Shown here in pieces: positions 41,477 to 50,068 of a stretch of 64,000 bases of DNA (within the stretch, counting starts at the first letter, position 1; every line of letters starts with the position of its first letter). The stretch covers positions 1 through 64,000 of the forward strand of contig JBHIBC010000004.1 of the NCBI GenBank assembly GCA_046758905.1, read 5' to 3'. A program made the position numbers and the translations under genes. The notes beneath the pieces were generated by a model, which saw only the letters and a list, made by a program, of their open reading frames with translations, did not search any database and was not told the DNA's origin. Origin of the DNA: JBHIBC01 sp046758905 (GTDB lineage Bacteria; Acidobacteriota; Polarisedimenticolia; Gp22-AA2).

Positions 41477-42658
41477 ATGAGAGACGAGTTCAGGAGCATC
41501 GACACCAGGCTGATCCACGCGGGCGAGCCGCGGCCGCGCATCCAGGGGGCGGTCGCCATGCCGATCTTCCAATCGGCGATGTACGAGTACACGGGCGAGG
41601 GCGATTACCACGACCTGCGCTACATTCGGCTGAACAACACGCCCAACCACGTCGCGCTGCACCGGAAGCTGGCGAGCTTGGAGAACTCCGAAGCGGCCCT
41701 GGTGACCTCCAGCGGCATGGCGGCGATCTCCACCTCGCTGCTGACCGTGCTGTCGGCGGGCGACCACCTGCTGGCCCAGAACACCCTGTACGGCGGGACG
41801 CACGAGTTCATCGCCCGCGATCTCCCCGGCTTCGGCATCTCCTTCGACTTCATCGACGGCGACGACCCCGGCTCCTGGAAGTCCAGGCTGCGCCCCAACA
41901 CCCGGGCGATCTACGTGGAGTCGATGACCAACCCGCTATTGCAGGTGGCGGACCTGAAAGCCGTGGCCGGGTTCGCGCGCGAGCACGGCTTGGTGTCGCT
42001 CGTCGACAACACCTTCCCCACCCCCGTCAGCTTCCGCCCCATGGAGCACGGCTTCGACCTGTCGCTCCACAGCTGCACCAAGTACCTGAACGGGCACTCC
42101 GACATCGTCGCCGGGGCCGTGGTCGGGCGGGCGGACCTCGTGGACCGGGTGCGGCGGAAGCTCGATCATCTGGGGGGCGCGCTAGACCCCCACGCCTGCT
42201 TCCTCCTCCACCGCGGCCTCAAGACGCTCGCCCTCCGGGTGCGCCAGCAGGGCCGGAGCGCTCTCGAGCTGGCCCGGATGCTGGAGCGACACCCCGCCGT
42301 GGCCGGAGTCAACTACCCTGGACTCGAGTCCCACCCGCGCCATCGCCGGGCCGTCGATCTCTTCGACGGCTTCAGCGGGATGCTCAGCTTCGAGACGCGC
42401 GGTGGGGTCGATCAGGCGGAGCGCTTCATGCGAGCGGTCCGCATCCCGGTGGTGGCCCCCAGCCTGGGCGGGATCGAGACCCTCCTCACCCGGCCGGCCA
42501 CGACCTCACACGCCTCCCTGGCGCCGGAGGAAAGGAGGCGTCTCGGGATCAGCGACGCTCTGATCCGCGTCTCGGTCGGGATCGAGGACACCTCCGACCT
42601 CCTGGAGGATTTCGGGGCGGCCCTGCGGGAGACGGCCCCGGCCGGATCCGGCACGTGA
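41477..42658 (+). CDS. Cys/Met metabolism PLP enzyme (cystathionine gamma-synthase/beta-lyase type)
   Basis: 393 residues, the normal length. YIRLNNTPNHVALHRKLASLE gives the Tyr/Arg pair of the neighbouring active site (YIR, residues 49-51); SSGMAAIS is the phosphate loop, ESMTNPLLQVADL and DNTFPTPV follow, and Lys202 in HSCTKYLNGHSD binds PLP. The C-terminal region has APSLGGIETLLTRPATTSHA and IRVSVGIEDTSDLLEDF, standard for the family. Cystathionine gamma-synthase, beta-lyase, gamma-lyase and related activities cannot be separated by eye. A MITE-like element lies 58 bp upstream. Confidence 0.9.
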   Translation: MRDEFRSIDTRLIHAGEPRPRIQGAVAMPIFQSAMYEYTGEGDYHDLRYIRLNNTPNHVALHRKLASLENSEAALVTSSGMAAISTSLLTVLSAGDHLLAQNTLYGGTHEFIARDLPGFGISFDFIDGDDPGSWKSRLRPNTRAIYVESMTNPLLQVADLKAVAGFAREHGLVSLVDNTFPTPVSFRPMEHGFDLSLHSCTKYLNGHSDIVAGAVVGRADLVDRVRRKLDHLGGALDPHACFLLHRGLKTLALRVRQQGRSALELARMLERHPAVAGVNYPGLESHPRHRRAVDLFDGFSGMLSFETRGGVDQAERFMRAVRIPVVAPSLGGIETLLTRPATTSHASLAPEERRRLGISDALIRVSVGIEDTSDLLEDFGAALRETAPAGSGT

Positions 42659-42735
42659 CGCGTCCCGACGCGCTTCGATAACGCCGCGGAGCTCGCCACG
42701 GCGGCGATCCCGGAGCTCGCCCGAGGGGAAGACAC

Positions 42736-43542
42736 TCAGAATCGGATCTCGAACGCGGCGGAGTAGATCGTGCGGTCGACGTCCGTGAAGTCGAACTCGT
42801 CGAACTTCCCCACCACAACCAGGACGTGCCGGTATTGACCGCGCACGAACCAGCTGGCGGACCCGTCGGTTCGGAGAATGACGGCGGGCTGAACGTAGAT
42901 CGTCTCGGTCCTCGAGAACCGGTGCGTGGTGACGAAGGACCAGCGCCCGCCCTCGCGCGGGTCGCTGATGGCCCGGAACGAGAGGAAGTTGTAGTCGCCC
43001 CAGTACCAGTCGAACCCGGCGCCGAACTGCGCTTGGAAGTCGTCGCCGACCGCCTCCCCGGTCACGGCCGCCTCCCGCTGCTTCTCGTCGTGGTGAATGA
43101 TGTCGATGAGCCGCAGCGATCCGGCGACCACGAACCCGCGCGGCGCCACCTGCTCGACGTCGAATTGCAGGATATGGTCGAACTCGTCGCGGAAGCGATA
43201 CAGGGCCGCGTATGTCGAGCGCCGCGAATCCCGCAGGTAGCCGCCGATCTCAAAACCGTCGAAGTAGTCGCCGCTCCAGACCTGGGCGTGGCTCTGCTTG
43301 TACGCCAGAAAGCCCGAGAACTGATCGAACTGCCGATCGTTGGAGTCCTCGAAGCGCTCCCACATCCCGATCGCCCGGCCGCGCCCGCCCGCGGGCCAGC
43401 GCTCGCGGTCCTCCCGGCGATCGTCCTGCGGCAGCGCTTGCGCCGCGGCGTGCCCGCCCGCGGCCCAGGCGAGCCCCACGACCAGGGCCGCGACGGCGGC
43501 ACGGCCGGCGGGGTCCCTCAGGCGTCCGCCGGCGCGCTCCAC
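42736..43542 (-). CDS. Putative outer-membrane beta-barrel protein
   Basis: 268 residues. A signal peptide (about 12-35, ending AAAQ) is followed by alternating amphipathic strands: YAALYRFRDEFDHILQFDVEQV, FVVAGSLRLID, FQAQFGAGFDWYWGDYNFLSF, RWSFVTTHRFSRTETIYVQP and the final YSAAFEIRF, which ends in Phe as outer-membrane barrels do. The start overlaps the end of the GT2 gene by 25 bp, so the two are co-transcribed. Pairing of a GT2 enzyme with a small barrel recalls the yaiP/yaiO neighbourhood of E. coli; the barrel may export or shield the glycan. That link is inference. Confidence 0.7.
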   Translation of the reverse strand: MERAGGRLRDPAGRAAVAALVVGLAWAAGGHAAAQALPQDDRREDRERWPAGGRGRAIGMWERFEDSNDRQFDQFSGFLAYKQSHAQVWSGDYFDGFEIGGYLRDSRRSTYAALYRFRDEFDHILQFDVEQVAPRGFVVAGSLRLIDIIHHDEKQREAAVTGEAVGDDFQAQFGAGFDWYWGDYNFLSFRAISDPREGGRWSFVTTHRFSRTETIYVQPAVILRTDGSASWFVRGQYRHVLVVVGKFDEFDFTDVDRTIYSAAFEIRF

Positions 43543-44711
43543 CTGCGATCCTTCTCGGTCCTGCGTCGCATCTCCTTGGTCACGAAGCGCTTGTAGAACC
43601 AGACGAACCAGGAGAGCACCCGCAGGACGACGTTGGCGAGCCCGAAGGCCGGATAAAGCAGGAGCACGAGATAACGGTACCCGCTGTCGAGCTTGCGCTG
43701 GATGAGGAAGAAGGGATAGGCCTCAAGCAGCAGGTAGAGCAGGTAGAGCAGGCCGAGCTCCGCCCACAGCGCTCGGAACAGGATCATCATCAGGGACCAG
43801 AAACGGAACGGCTCGGACACGACCACGAAGACGTTGTAGAGCATCTCGTAGCGCAGCCGCCAGGGCGAGCCCCGCCTGAACAGCAGCGCCACGTACGAGA
43901 AGAACATGTGGTAGTGGGCCGGGTACCAGTGGATGATCCTCTGTCGGGCCAGGCCGGTGACCCTGTCCGGGACCACCGTCCACACCTGCTCATCGACGAA
44001 CACCACGTTCCCGTCGTTGAGCAGCTCGATGATGGTCCGCTGCAGGTCCTCGCCCTGAAAGACGCCGGTGTGCTTGTGGTGGAACGCCTGCAAGCGCTCC
44101 CTCTTGAAGAGACCGATGGCGCCGGAGATGCAGCTGATGCTGGCGGTGCCGTCCTGGAACCGTCGGCCGATCTCCATCGACTTGCAATACTCGTAGCGCT
44201 GCAGGCATGCCACGAAGCCCGATCCCCTCGGGCCGTGGCGATCGCGCCGGTCCGGGATGACGTTGAAGGCCACCGCGTCGTACTTCTCCAGCAGCGACGT
44301 CGGGACGCGGGCGCCGCCGAGTCGCGTGTCGTCGTCGAGCAGCAGAACGTACGGTGTGCGTACGCGGTGGATGCCGAAGTTGATCGCCGATACCTTCCCC
44401 ATGTTGGGGATGGTGTGGAAGGGGACGCCGAGGTCCTTGAGGATGGCCGCGGTCCCGTCGGTGGAGCCGTCGTCGATGACCAGGATCTGGTCCCGGGGTA
44501 TGCCCGCGGCCAGCAGGTCGGCCACGGTCTGGCGGATGACCCTTCGGCCGTTGTGCGTCGGGATCAGCGCAGTCACCTTCGTCAGGTCGCTGCTGAAGGC
44601 GCGGCTGACGGGACGGTTCCCGATCTCGATGAAGGTCTTGAAGGCGTCGACCAGGACGAATAGGACGAATATCCAGAAGTAGGAGGACAGGTCGATGCCT
44701 TCGAGGATCAT
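43518..44711 (-). CDS. Membrane glycosyltransferase, GT2 family (processive synthase type)
   Basis: 397 residues from ATG 44711. One N-terminal helix (about 8-25), then the GT-A domain: VTALIPTHNGRRVIRQTV, VIDDGSTDGTAAIL, LLLDDDTRL (DDD) and FQGEDLQRTII (acceptor-site GED), and RQRIIHWYPAHY in place of Q-x-x-R-W. Three or four C-terminal helices (about 265-300, 303-330, 345-375) form the membrane channel part. It resembles poly-N-acetylglucosamine, hyaluronan or cellulose-type synthases; the sugar is unknown. It is co-transcribed with a beta-barrel protein. Confidence 0.88.
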   Translation of the reverse strand: MILEGIDLSSYFWIFVLFVLVDAFKTFIEIGNRPVSRAFSSDLTKVTALIPTHNGRRVIRQTVADLLAAGIPRDQILVIDDGSTDGTAAILKDLGVPFHTIPNMGKVSAINFGIHRVRTPYVLLLDDDTRLGGARVPTSLLEKYDAVAFNVIPDRRDRHGPRGSGFVACLQRYEYCKSMEIGRRFQDGTASISCISGAIGLFKRERLQAFHHKHTGVFQGEDLQRTIIELLNDGNVVFVDEQVWTVVPDRVTGLARQRIIHWYPAHYHMFFSYVALLFRRGSPWRLRYEMLYNVFVVVSEPFRFWSLMMILFRALWAELGLLYLLYLLLEAYPFFLIQRKLDSGYRYLVLLLYPAFGLANVVLRVLSWFVWFYKRFVTKEMRRRTEKDRRWSAPADA

Positions 44712-44946
44712 GAGGTCCTGTTGCTGAACCGGTCTGTAAGGTGTGGCGGGTCCGCGATCCCCGTTTCGTAATCGAGGCGGACCGGAAGTGCTTCTCCTAC
44801 ATATTAATGGCTCCGAGCTGAAATATAGAAGGCGTTTCTCCACAGGCAAGCGCGGGGTGATTCCGCCGTCCTTCCCGACGTGGTAAGCTTCACGAGGCAA
44901 TGCCGGGCCTCTCGTCGAGGGGGACCCCGCTCAGCAGGGACGAGAC

Positions 44947-47900
44947 GTGGATCGGGAGCGAGGGGGAGTGGTCTGGAAGAGGGGGATCTGCGGCATCTGC
45001 CCGGCCGGCTGCTGGGTGGAGGTCGGCCTCGAGTCCGGCCGGCTGGCCGACATCCGCGCGGAGGACGGTCATCCCCTGGGTATGATCTGCCGGCGGGGAC
45101 GGCACGCGCCGGAGATCGTCCACTCCGGGCACCGGCTCCGACATCCCATGAGACGGATGGGACCCAAGGGGACCTCCGAGTTCGAGCGGGTCTCATGGGA
45201 CGAGGCCTACGATCTCATCGTCGAGCGACTGAACGCCATCAAGCGCGAGTCGGGGCCGGAGGCTGTGGCCATCTACACCGGCCGTGGCGCCTTCGAGCTG
45301 TCGCTCTGCGACATGTTCCAGCCGAAGGGCACGGTGGTGTCGTCGGCCTCCAGCGTCCTGTTCCCCTTCGGCTCACCGAACACGATGGGGGTGGGCGCGC
45401 TCTGCTACGTCTCCTTCGCCCTGATCGCCCCTCACGTCACCATGGGCCGGACGCTCACCAACATGTTCACCGATCTCGAGAACGCCGAGATGATCGTGGT
45501 CTGGGGCGCCAATCCTGCGACCGACTCTCCCCCGCTCGATATGCATCGCCTCGAGGCGGCCTCGAAGCGCGGGGCGGAGATCGTGGTGATCGACCCGCGG
45601 CGCACGGAGACCGCCACCCGTACCGGCGGCCGGTGGATACCGGTCCGGCCGGGCACCGACGGCGCCCTGGCTCTCAGCATGATCGGGGTGATGATCGACG
45701 AGGACATCCACGACGAGAATTTCGCCGCGACCTGGTGCCACGGTTTCGACGATCTGAAGAGGTACGTCCAGCACTTCCGACCCGAGGTGGCCGAGTCGAT
45801 CACCGGCGTGCCGGCGGGCACCATCCGGGACCTGGCGCGCCGCATCTGCAGCGCGACGGGGTGCAGCCCGCTGATGTACACGGGCCTCGAGTACTCCAAC
45901 AGCGGCATTCAGGCGATCCGTGCGGTCTTCACGCTGTGGGCTCTGGCGGGGCAGCTCGACGTCCCGGGTGGGCTGGGGCTCGCCATGCTGAACAGCCACT
46001 TCCCGATCAATCGCTCCGGCAACCTCGAGAACCCCGATCTCGAGCGCGCCGTGGCCCGGGATAGGTTCCCGCTCTATACGCTCTACCGCAACGAGTCCCA
46101 CGCCAGCGGGCTGGTCGACGCGGTGCTTCGCGAGGAGCCGTACAGGATCCGCGGGTTGATCGTCCACGGCGGGTCGCTGCTCACCTCCTGGCCGCAGACG
46201 CCCGTCTGGCGGGAGACGTTGTCCCGGCTCGATCTCCTTGTCTGCATCGACCGGCAACTCACGGCCGATGCGGCCTACGCCGATATCGTGCTGCCCGCCA
46301 CCACCATGTTCGAGATCGACTCCTACATGGTGTACGGGCCGATCTTCCGCCTCCGCGAGAAGCTGATCGAGCCGGTGGGCGAGGCGCGCAACGACTACCT
46401 GATCATGGCCGAGCTGGCGAAGCGGCTGGGCTACGCCGACCTCTTCCCTCAGACCGAGGAGGAGATGATCCGCCTCGCGCTGCGGGGCTCGGGATTCTCG
46501 CTGGAGGAGGTAAAGGCTTCCGGCGGCACGGTGAAGCTCCCGGCACCGATGATGGAGTACAGGAAGTGGGAGAAGGGCGGGCTGCGGCCTGACGGCCGGC
46601 CCGGGTTCGACACGCCGACCGGCAAGTTCGAGATCCACTCCACCGTTCTCGCCGAATACGGGTACGAGCCGCTGCCGAAGTACACCGAGCCGAGGGAAGG
46701 GCCGTTGGCCAATCCCTCCCTGGCGACGGCCTACCCGCTGGTGTTCAACTCCGGCGCGCGCCCGCACACGGATTTCCGCTCCCAGCACCACGGGATCGAG
46801 GGCCTCCTCAAGGACAACCCGGAGCCGACGGTGGAGATCAACTCGCGGGACGCGGCCGATCGCGGGATCGAGGCCGGAGACCTGGTGGAGGTGCGCACTC
46901 CCCGCGGCGCCGTCCGCTTCCGCGCCAGGGTGAGCGACGACATCGTAAGGGGGGCCGTGGAGTGCAACATGGGAGGCGGGACGCCGGTCGGCCCCAGGGC
47001 GTGGCGGACCTCGAACGTCAACGAGCTCACCGACCTCGGCAACTACGACGAGATCTCGGGCTTCCCGGTCTACAAGGCGCTGCTGTGCCAGGTCACGAGG
47101 GTGGAGGCCGGGACCGATGCGACTCGCCGGGTCGCGGGCCGGCGGGCGACGGCCTGCGAGCCGGGGCCGATCACGATCTCGGCGCACGGCCGCGGCTCGA
47201 TCAAGCGCATCTACCTCGACAACAACGCCACCACGCGGGTCGCCGACGCGGTCCGTGAGGCGATGCTCCCGTTCCTCGGGGAGACGCACGGCAACCCGTC
47301 CAGCATCCACGGCCTCGGGCGGGACGCCCGGGAGGCGGTGGAGAAGGCCCGCCGTCAGGTGGCGGCGTTGATCCACGCGCGCCCGCGGCGCGTCGTGTTC
47401 ACGGGAGGCGGCACCGAGTCGATCAACCTGGCGCTGAAGGGGGTGGCCCTCGCCCGGCGCGGCCGGGGCGGCCATATCATCACGACGAGCGTCGATCACC
47501 CCGCCACCCTGATGACCTGCGCCTTCCTGGAGAGGATCGGGTACCGGGTCACCTACCTGGAGGTCGATGGGGACGGCTGGATCGACCCCCGCGCGCTGCG
47601 CGACGCCATGGCCCCCGACACCTTCCTAGTGTCGGTGATCATGGCCAACAACGAGGTCGGCACCGTTCTGCCGATCCGTGATCTGTGCACGGTCGCGCAC
47701 GAAAGAGCGGTCCTGTTCCACGCCGACGCGGTCCAGGCGGCCGGGAAGATCCCGGTCGACGTGCAGGAGCTGGGCGTCGACCTGCTCAGCATCTCCGGCC
47801 ACAAGTTCCACGGCCCCAAGGGGGTGGGCGCCCTGTATCGCCGCCGGGGGGTCGAGCTGGAACCGCTGCTCCACGGCGGCGGGCAGGAGGGTCGGACGCG

Positions 47901-48360
47901 GGGCGGGACCGAGAACGTCCCGTCGATCGTCGGAATGGGCAAGGCGGCAGAGCTGGCGACCCACAGCGCGCGCGAAGGGGGTCGCATCAGGGAGCTACGC
48001 GACCGGCTCGAGGCCGGGATCCGGGGTCTGCTCCCGCAGGCCCGGCTCAACGGCCATGCGGAGAGCCGGCTCCCCAACACGCTCAACATGACCCTCAAGG
48101 GGCTGCGCGGCGAGTCGCTCGCCGTGGCCCTCGATCAGCAGGGGATCTCGATCTCGTCGGGCTCCGCCTGCAAGTCGGGCTCGCCCGATCCGACCCACGT
48201 CCTCATCGCCATGGGGCGCGCGGCCGAGGAGGCCCATTGCGCCGTCCGTTTCTCCCTCTCGCGCGACACGACGGCCGAGGAGATCGACGCGACGCTGGCT
48301 GCCCTGGCACGCGTGCTGAAGGAGATGGAATCCGCCGTTCGCTTTCTGCCTTGCAAGTGA
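44947..48360 (+). CDS. Molybdopterin oxidoreductase fused to a NifS/IscS-type cysteine desulfurase
   Basis: 1,137 residues in one frame from GTG 44947. Residues 1 to about 735 are a DMSO-reductase-family enzyme. The 4Fe-4S site is Cys15, 18, 22 and 48 (CGICPAGC...MICRRG). FPFGSPNTMGVGALC gives Cys153 as the probable Mo ligand, as in PsrA/PhsA-type enzymes. VVWGANPATDSP and IDPRRTETA bind MGD, and the C-terminal cap has GARPHTDFRSQHHG and VNELTDLGNYDEISG. Residues 752-1137 are a complete class V desulfurase: IYLDNNATT, GGTESINLALKG, PLP Lys953 (SGHKFHGPKG) and the reactive Cys1075 (SSGSACKSG). There is no Tat signal and no Fe-S or membrane subunit nearby, so it is probably cytoplasmic. The desulfurase may sulfurate the Mo centre (a role IscS shares with FdhD in formate dehydrogenase) or supply sulfur as substrate; this is inference. 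Confidence 0.93.
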   Translation: MDRERGGVVWKRGICGICPAGCWVEVGLESGRLADIRAEDGHPLGMICRRGRHAPEIVHSGHRLRHPMRRMGPKGTSEFERVSWDEAYDLIVERLNAIKRESGPEAVAIYTGRGAFELSLCDMFQPKGTVVSSASSVLFPFGSPNTMGVGALCYVSFALIAPHVTMGRTLTNMFTDLENAEMIVVWGANPATDSPPLDMHRLEAASKRGAEIVVIDPRRTETATRTGGRWIPVRPGTDGALALSMIGVMIDEDIHDENFAATWCHGFDDLKRYVQHFRPEVAESITGVPAGTIRDLARRICSATGCSPLMYTGLEYSNSGIQAIRAVFTLWALAGQLDVPGGLGLAMLNSHFPINRSGNLENPDLERAVARDRFPLYTLYRNESHASGLVDAVLREEPYRIRGLIVHGGSLLTSWPQTPVWRETLSRLDLLVCIDRQLTADAAYADIVLPATTMFEIDSYMVYGPIFRLREKLIEPVGEARNDYLIMAELAKRLGYADLFPQTEEEMIRLALRGSGFSLEEVKASGGTVKLPAPMMEYRKWEKGGLRPDGRPGFDTPTGKFEIHSTVLAEYGYEPLPKYTEPREGPLANPSLATAYPLVFNSGARPHTDFRSQHHGIEGLLKDNPEPTVEINSRDAADRGIEAGDLVEVRTPRGAVRFRARVSDDIVRGAVECNMGGGTPVGPRAWRTSNVNELTDLGNYDEISGFPVYKALLCQVTRVEAGTDATRRVAGRRATACEPGPITISAHGRGSIKRIYLDNNATTRVADAVREAMLPFLGETHGNPSSIHGLGRDAREAVEKARRQVAALIHARPRRVVFTGGGTESINLALKGVALARRGRGGHIITTSVDHPATLMTCAFLERIGYRVTYLEVDGDGWIDPRALRDAMAPDTFLVSVIMANNEVGTVLPIRDLCTVAHERAVLFHADAVQAAGKIPVDVQELGVDLLSISGHKFHGPKGVGALYRRRGVELEPLLHGGGQEGRTRGGTENVPSIVGMGKAAELATHSAREGGRIRELRDRLEAGIRGLLPQARLNGHAESRLPNTLNMTLKGLRGESLAVALDQQGISISSGSACKSGSPDPTHVLIAMGRAAEEAHCAVRFSLSRDTTAEEIDATLAALARVLKEMESAVRFLPCK

Positions 48361-48361
48361 G

Positions 48362-49753
48362 TCAAGGCCGTCGCCGCCTCCCGGCCATGCTCCGCTCGTG
48401 CCTCACGACCTCTCCTCCGACCATCACGAAGACGATGCGCCGGAGCGCCTCGATGTCCAGGTCTGGCGTCCCCTCGACGGCGATGATGTCGGCGAGGTAG
48501 CCGGGGGCGATCCGCCCGAGATCGTCCTCCATGCGGAGCAGCTCGGCGCCCGCGAGGGTCGCGGACCGCAGCACCTCCAGCAGCGGCATCCCATAGTCCG
48601 CCATCCTCTCCAGCTCGCGCCATCCATCGCCGTGGGGGATGGAGCCGGCGTCGGTCCCGAAGGCGATCTTGACGCCCTTGCTCATCGCCTTCCGGAAGGT
48701 CCGGCGGTGCCGCTCCACGAGCCGGTTCAGGAAGGCCGTCTCTTCGGGCTCCTCGTCCCCCTTGGGGAGGTAGACCGTCATCGTGGGGCTCCAGAACGTC
48801 CCGCGCTCGACCATCAGGTCGAGGGTGCGGTCGTCCAGCAGCATCCCGTGCTCGATGCTCCTGACCCCGCCGACCACGGCGTTGTAGGCCCCCTCGCCGC
48901 CGTAAGCGTGCGCGGCCACGTCCATGCCCCAGCGGGCCGCCTCGCGCACCATCAGCCGGATCTCCTCCACGCTCAGCTGGGTCAGGGGCTCGAGCGTCTC
49001 CCTGTCGATCAGGTGGGTCGGGCCGGTGGCGTAGATCTTGATGAAATCGACGCCGCTCTTCTTCTGGTCCCGGATAGCGGCGACCATCGCCTCCGGGCTG
49101 TCCGCGAGGATGGCGAGCTGGTCCAGCCTCCGGTCCACCGAAGGCCTCAGGCCGGAGAGATTCATGTGGCCTGCCGTGATGCTGATCGCCCATCCCGAGA
49201 CGAACAGCCTGGGCCCCTCGAACAGCCCGGCCCGAACGGCGTCCCTCACGGCGATGTCGGCCATGTCGGCTCCCTCGTTGTCGAGATCGCGCAGGGTGGT
49301 GAACCCGGCCATCAGGTCGCGCCTGGCGCCCGCGAGCGCCTCGAGGGTCCGGTAGGTGTGAGTCTTGTAGAGGACGGGCGATCTCTCGGCGTCGCCGGGA
49401 GTGAGGCAGATGTGGGTGTGGGAGTCGATCAGTCCCGGGAGCACCGTGGTCCCACCGAGGTCGATGATCGTCGCGCCCGGAGGAGCTTCCAGATCCCGGC
49501 CCACCTCGGCGATCCGCTCTCCCTCGACCAGGATGTCCACGCCCTCGCGGACGGAGCCGGCTCGCACGTCCAGCAGACGGCCGGCGCGGATCAGCGTCGA
49601 CCGGGCGCGGGCCGGCTGCGGCGTCAGGAGCGGGCCGAGGATGCCGATCGCGAAGAGAGCGACTGCCGTGGCGGCCCGGTGCGGCGGCCGCTGGAGGCGG
49701 GCCGCCCCGTGGGCCGGCCGGGCGATCGCTGCGCCGGAGACGGCCGTATCCAC
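48362..49753 (-). CDS. Secreted amidohydrolase (imidazolonepropionase/prolidase-like)
   Basis: 463 residues from GTG 49753, which follows AGGAGG by 8 nt. The signal peptide is at about 18-50 (ATAVALFAIGILGPLLTPQPARA). The metal site is complete: HxH in DSHTHICL, the lysine in DFIKIYATG that is carboxylated in the family, His in AAHAYGGEG and SIEHGML, and Asp in AFGTDAGSIPHGD. Relatives cleave Xaa-Pro dipeptides, organophosphate-type or lactone bonds; the exact substrate is unknown. Exported forms of this kind are common in Acidobacteriota-like genomes. Its stop lies 1 bp from that of the convergent molybdoenzyme gene. Confidence 0.9.
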   Translation of the reverse strand: MDTAVSGAAIARPAHGAARLQRPPHRAATAVALFAIGILGPLLTPQPARARSTLIRAGRLLDVRAGSVREGVDILVEGERIAEVGRDLEAPPGATIIDLGGTTVLPGLIDSHTHICLTPGDAERSPVLYKTHTYRTLEALAGARRDLMAGFTTLRDLDNEGADMADIAVRDAVRAGLFEGPRLFVSGWAISITAGHMNLSGLRPSVDRRLDQLAILADSPEAMVAAIRDQKKSGVDFIKIYATGPTHLIDRETLEPLTQLSVEEIRLMVREAARWGMDVAAHAYGGEGAYNAVVGGVRSIEHGMLLDDRTLDLMVERGTFWSPTMTVYLPKGDEEPEETAFLNRLVERHRRTFRKAMSKGVKIAFGTDAGSIPHGDGWRELERMADYGMPLLEVLRSATLAGAELLRMEDDLGRIAPGYLADIIAVEGTPDLDIEALRRIVFVMVGGEVVRHERSMAGRRRRP

Positions 49754-50068
49754 TCGCTCGACCTCCTGTCGCGGACCGGCCCCGGGCCGCCGGCCCGCCT
49801 TCGGGTCGGGACTGTCGAGCCCGGCTACGTATATCACGCAACGCGGGCCCGGTGGCGATCGGCGATCTCCCGCCACGCGGAGACCTGCGGAGGAACGGAG
49901 ACGTCAACGTGACGCTGCACCTCCGGTGCCGCCGGAGGCGGTGGAAGCGCTTCCAGGGTGGCCGGCGCTGAGCGATCGGCGCGCCGTTGAGGTTCAGCAC
50001 CCCCGTCGATGGGCCGTGGCGGCGCTCGTGAACGCGACGACGCGGGCCCGGTGGGCCGCAAGCCTTCG
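49754..50068. other. Intergenic region between the giant protein and the amidohydrolase
   Basis: 315 bp with no gene supported. The minus-strand frames through it lack ribosome binding sites until AGGAGG just before the amidohydrolase start. No convincing terminator for the giant gene or promoter was identified. Confidence 0.5.
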
